Of a DNA stretch of 64,000 nt, positions 16,358 to 25,637 are shown piece after piece. The stretch covers positions 1,302,001 through 1,366,000 of the forward strand of contig OZ242171.1 in the NCBI GenBank assembly GCA_965205525.1, given 5' to 3'. The position numbers and the translations under genes are program-made. Under the pieces are notes generated by a model. The model saw only the letters and a list, made by a program, of their open reading frames with translations. It was not told where the DNA came from and did no database searches. The stretch's first letter is position 1. Each line of letters starts with the position of its first letter. This DNA comes from G965205525 sp965205525 (GTDB taxonomy: Bacteria; Pseudomonadota; Gammaproteobacteria; JABABF01).

Positions 16358-19003
16358 CTACAGGCCAAACCCTCTTCCGACAGAAAAATCAAAACTGTCT
16401 TCATCGTCAAAGGTATTTGTGTTAAGGGGCTTGGCAATGCTGAAACTGAGGGGGCCAAAGGCAGTAATCCATACCAGCCCGAAGCCCACCGAGTAACGCA
16501 GCTCACCGAGATCCACCTTGGAGCAGGCCAGCTGCCCTGTCCGACACTCGGTGCTGAATACATTGCCGATATCAATAAAGAACCCGCTGCGTATGGAGCG
16601 CTGGTCTGGAACGAAAGGCAGCGGCACCAGCAGCTCAGCACTGGCTGTGATCAGCACATTGCCGCCAAAGGGCTCCGGATCGTCGTTGAGAAAGACCTGC
16701 CTGGCGCGCAGGCTGTCTTCATCGCGCACATAAAAGCACTCGTCATTGAGACCACGAATGAAAGTCTGGGTATAGCAATCCCCAGCACCGTAGCGGTCGT
16801 CACTGGCATCATCGGCGGTGCCGGAAACTTCCTCCACCAATTCGTAGCGCGATGCGGGAGAGCTCCGGGGGCCTAAGGAGCTGGTATCAAAGCCCCGCAC
16901 CGAGCCGAGACCGCCGGCAAAGAAATTCTCAAAAAAGGGCAGCTCCTCCGTATTGCCATAGCCGTCTCCGTAGCCGAGCCGAGTTTTCAGGCGCAGGGTG
17001 AAGAGCCGACCTAGGGGGCGAAAATACTCGCCCTGGTACTGCACCTTGTAGTATTCCAAGTCGCTGCCGAGAAGCGAAAGCTCAATGCCGGCATTGTGCG
17101 AATAACCGCGGTTAGCAAGACGCCCCCGGTTGAGGCGAAAGCGGCTCCACCCTATGTTCAGCAGGAAGCTGTCAAAGGTCCTCCCATGCAGATCCAGGAA
17201 ACCGGGAGCCAAGTCCCGCACGATTAGATCATCTTCTGCAAATTGACCCATCTGGCAGCCGTTGTCAGCCGTGAGCACACAGTACTGGAGAGGGATCTGC
17301 TCCTGTGAATATAGTCCCGGCGAAGAAAAAATCTCCTGCACCGCACCGCGGCCCGGCGTGATCTCGGTATTGCTGAATCCAAATGAAAATGAAACCTGGT
17401 CGGTTTCGTTCAGGGGGTAGGCGAAACCGAGATTCAAACCGTAACTGGTGGTTGCGTAGCGGGTGATGTTAATCGCGCTGAGATCGCGATCCCGACGGTA
17501 GAATTGAATGCTGCGGCTGACCCCCTCCGGCGTGTGGTATGGCTTGACAAAATTAACGCTGTACAAAGTGGTGAAGCGGCTCCTCTGAAATTGCAGCCCC
17601 AGGGAGCGCCCGGTGCCGAGCAGGTTGTCGCGATCAAACTGCAGCCGGTATAAAAGGCCGTAGGCCTCGCTGTATCCTAAGCTGAAGGCAAGGCTGCCGG
17701 AGAATTGCTCTTCCACTGCGACATCTATGTCCACCAGATCGTCGCTGCCGGGCACCGGCAACGTCTCCGTCTCTACATTGCGGAAATAGCCAAGCCGCTC
17801 AAGGCGGATGCGGGATTGCTCAATCTTCGCGCTGCTGGCAGGAGCTGCCTCCTGCTGTCGCATCTCGCGCCTGAGAACCGTATCGGCGGTATGCTCATTG
17901 CCCTTGAACTCAATGCGGCGCACGTATATGCGGGGGCCAGGATTCACAAAAAATCGCATTGCCACCCGGTTCTCTTCGTCGTCAATCTCCGGCACCCCGC
18001 GCACCTCGGCATTCAGGTAGCCCTCGTTGCCAAGACGCGCTACCAGCGCCTCTTCGGTGGCAGTGGCCAGGGCCTCGGAATACGGCAGCTCGGCCCGCAG
18101 CAGCAAAAACCGCAGCAGTTCCTTTTCCGGCAGGATCAGGTTGCCCGCCAAACTCACATCGCTGACCGTGTAGCGCTCCCCTTCCACCACGCCGATGCTG
18201 ATATTCACCCAGTGGTGATCCGGCGTCACCGAAACCTGCACCGAATCCACGGTGAACCTGAGATAGCTGCGGTCCCGGTAATAGGAGGCCAGTTTCTCCA
18301 AATCGGAGGACAGGCTCTCCCGGGAATATTGCCCGCGCTTACTGAGGAATAACAGGCGGCTGTAGGGACGGCTCTCAAAAACCCGCAAAAGCCGCTTGTC
18401 CCCGAATGCCTCATTGCCGCTGATGGTGATGCTCCGAATCTTTGCTGGCCGGCCCTCGTCTATGGTCAGCTGGATAGCCACCCGGTTGCGCGGCTGCTCC
18501 TCTATCTCGGTTTCAACGCTGGCGTCGTAGCGTCCGCGACTCGCGTACTGGCGCTGCAGCTCCCGACGCAAACCCTCCAGGGTCGCACGCTTGAGCACTT
18601 GGCCGCCAGCCAGTCCCGCCCCCTTGAGCCCCTCTAGCAGATCTTCGGTTTTGATCGCCTTGTTGCCGGATATCTGAATATCACTGATAAAGGGATACTC
18701 CACCACAGAGAGGATCAGCACGTTGCCTTCGCGGCTGATCTGCACGTCTTGAAAATTGCCGGTATCAAAAAGGGCACGAATGGCGGCACGCAATACCTCT
18801 GGGCTGGTGCGCTCCCCGACACCGATGGGCAGATCGCTAAACACTGCACCGGGCGAAACACGCCGCAGTCCTTCAATGTGAATATCTTCCACGATGAATT
18901 CCTGCGCATGGGCAAGGGGGCAGACCAGCGCTGCCAGGGCCAGCGGCAGGCAGAGACACAGGGCAGCAAGGGGCCGCCGGAGATCAGAAGCTGGCAAAAT
19001 CAT
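16358..19003 (-). CDS. bamA: Outer membrane assembly factor BamA
   Basis: Core of the BAM complex that inserts beta-barrels in the outer membrane. A signal peptide (to AHA-QE) is followed by five POTRA domains (about residues 40-430, for example FIVEDIHIEGLRRVS) and a 16-stranded barrel; the GGLGSVRGFDTSSLGPR segment is the lid loop with the VRGF signature. At 881 aa it is about 70 longer than E. coli BamA, partly in an acidic loop DDASDDRYGAGDCY-GLNDECFY containing two Cys. The C-terminus reads FSVGRGFGL, so two residues follow the usual terminal aromatic. The start at 19003 overlaps rseP by 20 bases. Confidence 0.95.
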   Translation of the reverse strand: MILPASDLRRPLAALCLCLPLALAALVCPLAHAQEFIVEDIHIEGLRRVSPGAVFSDLPIGVGERTSPEVLRAAIRALFDTGNFQDVQISREGNVLILSVVEYPFISDIQISGNKAIKTEDLLEGLKGAGLAGGQVLKRATLEGLRRELQRQYASRGRYDASVETEIEEQPRNRVAIQLTIDEGRPAKIRSITISGNEAFGDKRLLRVFESRPYSRLLFLSKRGQYSRESLSSDLEKLASYYRDRSYLRFTVDSVQVSVTPDHHWVNISIGVVEGERYTVSDVSLAGNLILPEKELLRFLLLRAELPYSEALATATEEALVARLGNEGYLNAEVRGVPEIDDEENRVAMRFFVNPGPRIYVRRIEFKGNEHTADTVLRREMRQQEAAPASSAKIEQSRIRLERLGYFRNVETETLPVPGSDDLVDIDVAVEEQFSGSLAFSLGYSEAYGLLYRLQFDRDNLLGTGRSLGLQFQRSRFTTLYSVNFVKPYHTPEGVSRSIQFYRRDRDLSAINITRYATTSYGLNLGFAYPLNETDQVSFSFGFSNTEITPGRGAVQEIFSSPGLYSQEQIPLQYCVLTADNGCQMGQFAEDDLIVRDLAPGFLDLHGRTFDSFLLNIGWSRFRLNRGRLANRGYSHNAGIELSLLGSDLEYYKVQYQGEYFRPLGRLFTLRLKTRLGYGDGYGNTEELPFFENFFAGGLGSVRGFDTSSLGPRSSPASRYELVEEVSGTADDASDDRYGAGDCYTQTFIRGLNDECFYVRDEDSLRARQVFLNDDPEPFGGNVLITASAELLVPLPFVPDQRSIRSGFFIDIGNVFSTECRTGQLACSKVDLGELRYSVGFGLVWITAFGPLSFSIAKPLNTNTFDDEDSFDFSVGRGFGL

Positions 19004-20351
19004 TGTAAAGAGCAAGCAGCATAATGCCGACCACCAGCAGGATGCCAATGTACTGGCCAGCTATCTGCACCTGCTCGGAGAGCGGGCGCCCGCGCAGTGC
19101 CTCGGCCCCGAGAAAGAGCAGATGGCCGCCATCCAAGACCGGTATCGGCAGGAGATTGATAATGCCGAGGCTGATGCTCAGCAGCGCGAGAATCTCCAGG
19201 TAAGCCCGCCAGCCTGTGCGCAGGGATTCCCCGGCCACCCGGACAATGGTGACCGGCCCGCTGAGCTGGCGGTGGGACAGGGCGCCGGAAACCATCATGC
19301 CGATGGCCTTAAGAGTGAGAGTCGACAGGGTCCAAGTCTGCTCAAGGGCGACTGCCGCCGCCGCTGCCGGGGAATAGCGCTGGATACGCTGCAGTGACAG
19401 ATCCGGCGGCTGGCGTTTCACGCCAACACCGATATAGCCGTAGCGCTGCTCTCCCCGACCGCGCACCGCCGGCACAACCAGAAGCTGTGCGATCTCGCCG
19501 CCCCGAAGGACCTCAAGCTGAACACGCTGTCCCGGGCGCTCACGCAGGTGCGCCACCCACTCGGGCCAGCTCTCCATCGGCCTGTCATCGGCGGCAATCA
19601 CCAAATCTCCCTCTTGCAGGCCAGCGGCGGCAGCCGGGCTGCCGCCCTCTACCATGCCGATCTCCGGGCGCAGCAGCGGAGCGGGCTGCAGGCCGAGGGC
19701 TGCCAAGGGCTCCGTGATGACGGCAACATCGGACAGTCCATCCCCGCTCAGCCGAAGTTCCCGGGAATGCTCCCCGCCTTCCCGCCGCACCATGAACAGG
19801 ATGTCACCGTCTTTCCCTGCCCGGCGCAGCAGGCGTTTTCTTACCGCCGTCCAAGTATTGGTTTCGACGCCATCCACCGCCGTCACCTCGTCACCCTCTT
19901 CCAGGCCGGCGGCGGCGGCGACGGAACCCTCCTGCACCTGGGCAACAATCGGGGCGTAGCCGGTTATGCCGACGGCAAACAGAAGCCAATAAATAAAAAA
20001 GGCAAACAGCAGATTAATCCCGGGTCCAGCGGCGACAATCGCTGCGCGCTTCGGCAGGGACTTGGCAGAAAAAGCGCGGGAGGGAGGTATGGCAGCGGCT
20101 TCGGTTTCGGTCGCCTCGCCGGGGGGGCCCTCGCCGTGCATCTTGACATAGCCGCCCAGAAGAATAGGGGCGAAGGCAAACTCCGTGCCAAAGCGGTCGC
20201 GCCAAGAGAAAAAAGGCTTGCCAAAACCGATGGAGAAGCGCAGCACCGCCACACCGCAGCGCCGCGCCACCCAGTAGTGACCGAATTCATGGACCGTGAC
20301 CAGAATACTCAGGGTGAGCATGCCCCCGAGAATGATATACAGGATATCCAT
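18984..20351 (-). CDS. rseP: Site-2 intramembrane zinc protease RseP
   Basis: Inner-membrane protease that releases sigma-E by cutting RseA, coupling envelope stress to genes such as bamA and skp. The zinc motif HEFGH is at residues 21-25 and the second motif is LLPIPVLDGGHLLF near residue 400. Two PDZ domains lie between (about 120-300; GLEEGDEVTAVDGV and GLQEGDLVIAADDRP). Four membrane segments are predicted by hydrophobicity. It has 455 aa, normal. It starts two bases after dxr. Confidence 0.95.
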   Translation of the reverse strand: MDILYIILGGMLTLSILVTVHEFGHYWVARRCGVAVLRFSIGFGKPFFSWRDRFGTEFAFAPILLGGYVKMHGEGPPGEATETEAAAIPPSRAFSAKSLPKRAAIVAAGPGINLLFAFFIYWLLFAVGITGYAPIVAQVQEGSVAAAAGLEEGDEVTAVDGVETNTWTAVRKRLLRRAGKDGDILFMVRREGGEHSRELRLSGDGLSDVAVITEPLAALGLQPAPLLRPEIGMVEGGSPAAAAGLQEGDLVIAADDRPMESWPEWVAHLRERPGQRVQLEVLRGGEIAQLLVVPAVRGRGEQRYGYIGVGVKRQPPDLSLQRIQRYSPAAAAAVALEQTWTLSTLTLKAIGMMVSGALSHRQLSGPVTIVRVAGESLRTGWRAYLEILALLSISLGIINLLPIPVLDGGHLLFLGAEALRGRPLSEQVQIAGQYIGILLVVGIMLLALYNDFASF

Positions 20352-20353
20352 CG

Positions 20354-21571
20354 TTATTTTGCCCCTCGCATAGGCACCCGAAAACTGCCACTGTCATACA
20401 CCGCCCGGCGGGCGGCCTGCCGAGCCTGCTCGTCTGCGGACAGGATATCCTCCAAGGAGGTAATCTCATCTCCGCCAGCGGCATGCAGTCCAGCATCTAC
20501 AATGGTCGGAATAGTAGGAAAATTTATATTCTCGCTCAAAAAAGCCTCCACTGCCACTTCGTTGGCTGCATTGAGGGCCGTGGGGGCGCTCCCCCCCTGC
20601 TCCGCCGCCGCCCGGGCCAAGGCCAAACAGGGGAAACGCTCCGAGGACGGCACTTCAAACTCAAGGCGTCCCAAGGCCGCCAGGTCCAAAGACGGCACCC
20701 CCGTCTGAATGCGCTCCGGCCAAGCCAGGGCCAGGGCCACCGGCACCCGCATGTCGGGGTATGCCATCTGGGCCAGAACAGAGCCGTCTAAGAACTCCAC
20801 CAGGGCATGCACAATACTGCCAGGATGCACCAGAATCTCCACCTGGGAAGGGGACAGGCCGAAAAGATAGCAGGCCTCTATCAGCTCTAGCCCCTTGTTC
20901 ATCAGGGTCGCCGAATCCACTGAAATCTTGCGCCCCATCTCCCAGACAGGATGGGCAATCGCCTCTGCCGGCGTCACGCTGGCGAGCTGCTCGGAGGAAT
21001 GCTGCCGGAACGGGCCGCCGGAAGCGGTCAGCACGAGGCGTCGCAGAAGCGGCGGCGGCTCGCCCAGGGGAGTGCCGACGGGCAGGCACTGCAGCGCTGC
21101 ACTGTGCTCGCTGTCCACCGGCAGGATCTCCGCCCCCCCCGCCTTCACCGCCGCCATAAGCAGGGCGCCGGCGCAGACCAGTGCCTCCTTGTTGGCGAGC
21201 AAAAGACGCTTGCCGGCCCGGGCCGCTGCCAGGGCCGAGGCGAGACCCGCGGCACCGACAATGGCAGCGACCACGATGTCCACCTCCGCATCCCGGGCGA
21301 CTCGGCACAGCCCCTCCTCTCCCGCCAGCACAGCGGTATCCGAGGAAGCGGTGCGGAGCAGGGCTTCTAGCCGCTCGGCCGCATCCGCATCGCGCATCAC
21401 CGCAAAGCGCGGTCGATGCGCCGCACACAGCTTTGCCATCTCCTCCGCCCCGGTATTGGCGGTCAGCGCATAGGCCCGGAAGCGCTCCGGGTACTCTGCC
21501 AAGAGAGCCAAGGTGACCCCCCCCACCGAGCCGGTCGCACCCAGAACAGCAATGCTGGAAACGGTGCTCAT
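20354..21571 (-). CDS. dxr: 1-deoxy-D-xylulose 5-phosphate reductoisomerase
   Basis: NADPH- and metal-dependent enzyme that makes MEP, the first committed step of the non-mevalonate isoprenoid route. NADPH site VLGATGSVGGVTLALL, the metal and substrate block LPVDSEHSA, the flexible loop ASGGPFR, and MGRKISVDSATLMNKGLE are visible. It has 405 aa. It overlaps cdsA by four bases. The pathway feeds uppS upstream in the same run. Confidence 0.96.
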   Translation of the reverse strand: MSTVSSIAVLGATGSVGGVTLALLAEYPERFRAYALTANTGAEEMAKLCAAHRPRFAVMRDADAAERLEALLRTASSDTAVLAGEEGLCRVARDAEVDIVVAAIVGAAGLASALAAARAGKRLLLANKEALVCAGALLMAAVKAGGAEILPVDSEHSAALQCLPVGTPLGEPPPLLRRLVLTASGGPFRQHSSEQLASVTPAEAIAHPVWEMGRKISVDSATLMNKGLELIEACYLFGLSPSQVEILVHPGSIVHALVEFLDGSVLAQMAYPDMRVPVALALAWPERIQTGVPSLDLAALGRLEFEVPSSERFPCLALARAAAEQGGSAPTALNAANEVAVEAFLSENINFPTIPTIVDAGLHAAGGDEITSLEDILSADEQARQAARRAVYDSGSFRVPMRGAK

Positions 21572-22356
21572 AGTATCCAGGAGAGGGCAAAGAGGGGGGC
21601 GGCGGCAGCCAGGCTGTCCACCCGGTCCAGCACGCCGCCGTGACCGGGGAGGAGGCGACCGCTGTCCTTTACCCCGGCGTGGCGCTTGACCATACTCTCC
21701 ACAAGATCACCCAGCACAGCCGCCGGAGCGGCCAAGAGGGCGACTCTCCACAGGGTGTGGGCCGGCAGTGCGGGATGAAATGTCGCCACCGCTGTCACCA
21801 GCAGGGCGGTTGCCATGCCGCCGGCAAAACCGGCCCAGGTCTTGCCCGGACTGACGGCAGGCAGGAGCAGGCGCCTGCCCCAGCCCCTGCCGACAAACCA
21901 AGAGCCGATATCCACCGCCGCCACCAGGACGAGCAGGAACACCAGGGGCGCGATACCGCCCTCCGCCTCCCGCAGCAGGACGAGCCCGAGCCAAGCGGGC
22001 ACCAGCACCGCCACGCCCATCAGGCAGCGGACGGACCGTCCGCCCCATAGCCCCGCACTGCCCGGCCACTGCAGAACCCAGAGCAGTGCCAGCGCCCACC
22101 AGGCACCCGCTGCCAGGAGGATCTGCGGGGTCCAATCCCGGTGCCAGTAGAGAAATGCCAGCTGCACCGCGATGGCGGCCACATAGGCGATGCGGGCCGG
22201 GGAGCGTGCAAGAGCACTCAGCCCCGCCCATTCCCAGGCGGCGAATAGGGCAGCCAGCGCCGCGGCCAGGGCAAAGCCGGCTGGCGGCAGAAAGAGAAGA
22301 ACTGCCGCTAAGACGAGTGCCAGAGCAAGCCCCGTCAGAGTACGCTGCTGCGCCAT
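21568..22356 (-). CDS. cdsA: Phosphatidate cytidylyltransferase
   Basis: Integral membrane enzyme that makes CDP-diacylglycerol, the precursor of all phospholipids. It has 262 aa with about seven hydrophobic segments and the C-terminal family signature KRHAGVKDSGRLLPGHGGVLDRVDS. I start at the ATG at 22356 (MAQQRTLTG), 14 bases after uppS; the frame runs much further upstream into uppS without signs of coding. It overlaps dxr by ATGA. Confidence 0.94.
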   Translation of the reverse strand: MAQQRTLTGLALALVLAAVLLFLPPAGFALAAALAALFAAWEWAGLSALARSPARIAYVAAIAVQLAFLYWHRDWTPQILLAAGAWWALALLWVLQWPGSAGLWGGRSVRCLMGVAVLVPAWLGLVLLREAEGGIAPLVFLLVLVAAVDIGSWFVGRGWGRRLLLPAVSPGKTWAGFAGGMATALLVTAVATFHPALPAHTLWRVALLAAPAAVLGDLVESMVKRHAGVKDSGRLLPGHGGVLDRVDSLAAAAPLFALSWIL

Positions 22357-22370
22357 GGCCGGACACCGTC

Positions 22371-23129
22371 CTATTGCTTGACGCGGCGACCGAAGCGCCG
22401 CTGGCGGCTGGCATAGTCCTGCATCGCCTGTGCAAAATCCTCGGAACCGAAGTCCGGCCACAGGATGTCGGTGAAATAAAGCTCCGCGTAAGCGCACTGC
22501 CAGAGCAGAAAGTTGCTAATGCGCTTCTCGCCGCCGGTGCGGATACAGAGATCCGGTTCCGGCAGATTGCTGGTGCAGAGATGACGCTGGAAAAATTCCT
22601 CGTCAATTGCCTCCGGCTGCAACTCACCGGCGGCGGCCTGCCGGGCAATGCGCTGGGCAGCCTGGACAATATCCCACCTGCCCCCGTACCCCACCGCCAC
22701 CACCAGCCGGCGGCCGCCGGAGGCGGTAATCTCTTCTGCTTTTTGCATCTGCTCTCTCAGGTTTTCACCGAGGGCTCCGTACTCGCCGATAAAGGTAAGA
22801 CCCACCCCCTGCCGCTGCAGTTCATCAATTTCACGCTGCAGGTAGCGGGAGAAAAGGGACAGCAGCGCATTGACCTCCGCCTTCGGACGGCCCCAGTTTT
22901 CACTGCTGAAAGCAAACAGGGTCAGGGTTTGAATATTGTGCGCAGCGCAGGTTTTTAAAACGGTGCGGGCCGCCTCGGCACCGGCCCGGTGCCCCTGTGC
23001 AACGGGCAGTCCCTTCTGCTCAGCCCAGCGGCGATTGCCATCCATAATAATGGCAACATGGCGGGGGATGTTCTGCGAAAGTGCCGCCCGTGACCCGGTT
23101 GCACCTGCCTGCGGAGCCGCGGACGACAT
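22371..23129 (-). CDS. uppS: Undecaprenyl diphosphate synthase
   Basis: Cis-prenyltransferase that makes the C55 carrier lipid for peptidoglycan and O-antigen. HVAIIMDGNRRWAEQKG holds the catalytic Asp, then GHRAGAE, TLFAFSSENWGRP, and LCIRTGGEKRISNFLLWQCAYAELYF with the FPP and IPP contacts. It has 252 aa. A Gln/Ala-rich N-terminal extension of about 20 residues precedes the catalytic core. The start lies one base from the frr stop. Confidence 0.95.
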   Translation of the reverse strand: MSSAAPQAGATGSRAALSQNIPRHVAIIMDGNRRWAEQKGLPVAQGHRAGAEAARTVLKTCAAHNIQTLTLFAFSSENWGRPKAEVNALLSLFSRYLQREIDELQRQGVGLTFIGEYGALGENLREQMQKAEEITASGGRRLVVAVGYGGRWDIVQAAQRIARQAAAGELQPEAIDEEFFQRHLCTSNLPEPDLCIRTGGEKRISNFLLWQCAYAELYFTDILWPDFGSEDFAQAMQDYASRQRRFGRRVKQ

Positions 23130-23130
23130 G

Positions 23131-23688
23131 TCAGATTGCCATCAGCTCCGTTTCCTTCGCCTGCAGCAGCCGGTCCACCTCGGCGATGAATTGATCGGTC
23201 AGCTGCTGCATGTGCGTCTCCCCCGTATGCTCCTCGTCCTTGCCGATCTTCTTATCCTTTATCAAAGCCTTCATGGAGGTATTGGCATCACGGCGAATGT
23301 TGCGAATAGAGACCCGGGCACTCTCCGCATCCTGCCTGGCCTCGCGCACATAATCCTGGCGCGTCTCCTCGGTCAGGGGCGGCATGGAAATACGAATTAC
23401 ATCGCCGCTAGACATCGGATTGAGACCGAGATTAGAAGCTGAGATCGCCTTTTCAATGTTGGGCAGAAGGGCTTTCTCCCAAGGGGACACCACCAAGCTT
23501 CTGCCGTCTTCCACGCCGATGCCCGCCACCTGATTGATGGGCATCTCGGTGCCGTAGTAATCCACCCGGACATGGTCCAGCAGACTCGGGTGCGGGCGTC
23601 CTGTTCGGATCTTGTTGAAAGCAGTGTGCAGCGCAGCAATGCTTTTTTTCATTCGCGCCTCGGCATCGCGCTGTATTTCCGGAACCAT
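23131..23688 (-). CDS. frr: Ribosome recycling factor
   Basis: With EF-G it splits post-termination ribosomes. The L-shaped fold is recognisable from EIQRDAEARMKKSI, KIRTGRPHPSLLDHV, YYGTEMPINQVA, LGLNPMSSGDVIRI and PPLTEETRQ. The ATG at 23688 gives 185 aa, exactly the E. coli length; two GTG codons just upstream (23694, 23691) are less likely. In most gammaproteobacteria pyrH lies directly before frr. Here only 58 bases separate it from tsf. Confidence 0.96.
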   Translation of the reverse strand: MVPEIQRDAEARMKKSIAALHTAFNKIRTGRPHPSLLDHVRVDYYGTEMPINQVAGIGVEDGRSLVVSPWEKALLPNIEKAISASNLGLNPMSSGDVIRISMPPLTEETRQDYVREARQDAESARVSIRNIRRDANTSMKALIKDKKIGKDEEHTGETHMQQLTDQFIAEVDRLLQAKETELMAI

Positions 23689-23746
23689 CACCACGCCTGA
23701 AAGGTACTGAAAAAGAATTTTCTAGGCAGCGGGGCCGCATCCGGGC

Positions 23747-24616
23747 TCATCGCGCCAGCTCAGCGGCGACCTCGGCGACAAAGTCCTTCTGTTCGCGCGC
23801 AATCCCCTCGCCGAGGGCGAAACGCGCCAAGCCCAGCACCTCGGCGCCGGCCTCCTGCAGCAGCTTGCCTACGGATAATTTGGGGTCCCGGACAAAAGGC
23901 TGCTCCACCAAGCTGTGCTCTGCCAGAAATTTCTGCAACCGCCCCTCCGCCATCTTCTCGGCAATCTCGGCGGGCTTGCCGCTGGCCGCCGCCTGAGCGG
24001 TCAAGACATCCCGCTCCCTGGCCACGTCCTCTTCCGGCATATCCTCCGACCGCACCACCCGGGGTGCCGAGGCCGTAACGTGCATAGCCAAGTCCCGGCC
24101 CAGATTCAGGTCGCCACCGCGAATGGCCACCAGCGCCGCCATGCGCCGGTTGTTGTGCACGTAACCGAAGACTCGCCCATCCTCGCCCCCCTCCAGGGGC
24201 TGAACACGGCGCACCGAAATGTTTTCGCCGAGTTTCTGCACCAGCTCCCTGCGCTGCTCTTCCAGCACTCCCTGCATAAGAGTGCCGACATCGGTTTCGC
24301 GGCTCTTGCAAGCAGCCTCTAGAACCGCTTCTGCAAAGTCGGAAAAATGCTTGTCCCGGGAGACGAAATCGGTCTCGCTGTTGATTTCTGCCAAAACTCC
24401 GAAAGCGCCTCCCTCCTCAACGCGCCCTAACACCGCACCCTCGGTGGCCGTCCGGCCCGCCTTCCCCTCTGCCTTCAGCTCGCCCTTCTTGCGCAGGTGG
24501 TCAATTGCCTGCTCTAAGTCGCCATCGCATTCCACCAAGGCCTGCTTGCATTCCATCATGCCGACATCAGTGCGTCGGCGCAGCTCCATGACTGTGGACG
24601 CATTGACTGCGCTCAT
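23747..24616 (-). CDS. tsf: Elongation factor Ts
   Basis: Nucleotide-exchange factor for EF-Tu. The N-terminal domain LRRRTDVGMMECKQALVE, the EF-Tu-contact block ETDFVSRD, and the core subdomains through FVRDPKLSVGKLL are conserved. It has 289 aa (E. coli 283). The ATG overlaps the rpsB stop (ATGA), so it is translated with S2. Confidence 0.96.
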   Translation of the reverse strand: MSAVNASTVMELRRRTDVGMMECKQALVECDGDLEQAIDHLRKKGELKAEGKAGRTATEGAVLGRVEEGGAFGVLAEINSETDFVSRDKHFSDFAEAVLEAACKSRETDVGTLMQGVLEEQRRELVQKLGENISVRRVQPLEGGEDGRVFGYVHNNRRMAALVAIRGGDLNLGRDLAMHVTASAPRVVRSEDMPEEDVARERDVLTAQAAASGKPAEIAEKMAEGRLQKFLAEHSLVEQPFVRDPKLSVGKLLQEAGAEVLGLARFALGEGIAREQKDFVAEVAAELAR

Positions 24617-25359
24617 TCTTCTTCCTCCGTACTGGCGGCAGCGGACTCTTCGGCTGGCATGACACTCGGGCTGGCCATTTCACGGCCCTCCAGACAGGCA
24701 TCGGCAACTGCTGTCACATACAGCTGGATGGCGCGAATCGCATCGTCGTTGCCTGGAATGACATGATCCACAGGGTCGGGATCGCTGTTGCTGTCCACCA
24801 CTGCGATAATCGGAATGCTGAGTTTGGCCGCCTCGCTGACGGCGATGTGCTCGTGGGAGATATCCACCACAAACAGGGCATCCGGCAGCCCCGGCATATC
24901 CTTAATCCCCCCGATGCTGCGCTTTAAATTTTCCATCTCCCGGGTGCGGCTCTGCACCTCTTTTTTGGTCATCTTCTCAAAGACGCCGCTCTCTAACTCG
25001 GTCTCCAAGTTCTGCAGGCGCCGGATGGAACTGCGAATGGTCTTGTAGTTGGTCAGCATGCCGCCGAGCCAGCGATGATTTACATAGGGCATGCCAATAC
25101 GCTGGGCCTGCTCCTTGATAATATTGCTAGCGGCTCGCTTGGTGCCGACAAACAGGATCCGATTATTATGGGATGCCAGTTCGCGCACAAATAGCAGGGA
25201 GCGCTGCAGGGCCGCCAGCGTCTTCTCCAAGTTGATGACATGGATGCGGTTGCGAGCACCGAAGATGTAGGGTGCCATCTTCGGATTCCAGTATTGAGTT
25301 TTGTGTCCAAAATGCACGCCTGCCTGAAGCAGATCGCGCAAGGTAATTTCCGTCGCCAT
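24613..25359 (-). CDS. rpsB: 30S ribosomal protein S2
   Basis: Ribosomal protein of the small-subunit platform. LLQAGVHFGHKTQYWNPKMAPYIFG, the coiled-coil insertion and DMPGLPDALFVVDISHEHIAV are typical. A start at 25359 gives 248 aa; the open frame to 25470 covers the leader, not protein. The C-terminal tail is Ala/Glu-rich. It heads the 13.7-kb run of co-oriented genes ending at rnhB. Confidence 0.97.
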   Translation of the reverse strand: MATEITLRDLLQAGVHFGHKTQYWNPKMAPYIFGARNRIHVINLEKTLAALQRSLLFVRELASHNNRILFVGTKRAASNIIKEQAQRIGMPYVNHRWLGGMLTNYKTIRSSIRRLQNLETELESGVFEKMTKKEVQSRTREMENLKRSIGGIKDMPGLPDALFVVDISHEHIAVSEAAKLSIPIIAVVDSNSDPDPVDHVIPGNDDAIRAIQLYVTAVADACLEGREMASPSVMPAEESAAASTEEEE

Positions 25360-25459
25360 AGATGCGATTCCTCTCTGCGGGTTGCGCCTCCGCATATCCC
25401 ATTGCCCAACCCGTTTATAGGGCACCCGGGGCCGTGTGCCGATATGCGTGAGAAAATAC

Positions 25460-25484
25460 GGGCACTGCAAAAATTACAGTGCCC
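25460..25484 (-). promoter_or_regulatory. rpsB leader stem-loop
   Basis: GGGCACTG and CAGTGCCC form a perfect eight-base-pair stem around a nine-base AT-rich loop. It lies about 100 bases before the rpsB ATG, at the predicted 5' end of the mRNA. Many bacteria control rpsB-tsf by S2 binding to such a leader; that this one does so is inference. Confidence 0.45.
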
Positions 25485-25492
25485 AGCCGCCT

Positions 25493-25498
25493 TTTATA
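25493..25498 (-). promoter_or_regulatory. Candidate -10 box of rpsB
   Basis: TATAAA on the minus strand with a weak -35 TGGAAT 17 bases upstream. The start near 25487 would give a leader of about 128 bases that begins with the stem-loop above. Confidence 0.45.
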
Positions 25499-25637
25499 CC
25501 ATGAACCGCGCTAAAATTCCACCGCCCCTCCCCCAGCTGCAGCACTGGGAAAGCAGCTGACAGCGCACCCTCGGTCGGGCTGCCCGGCTAGGCGTCATCC
25601 CCCGCCTTGCCGGAACTCTGCATGCAGAACTCGGGGG

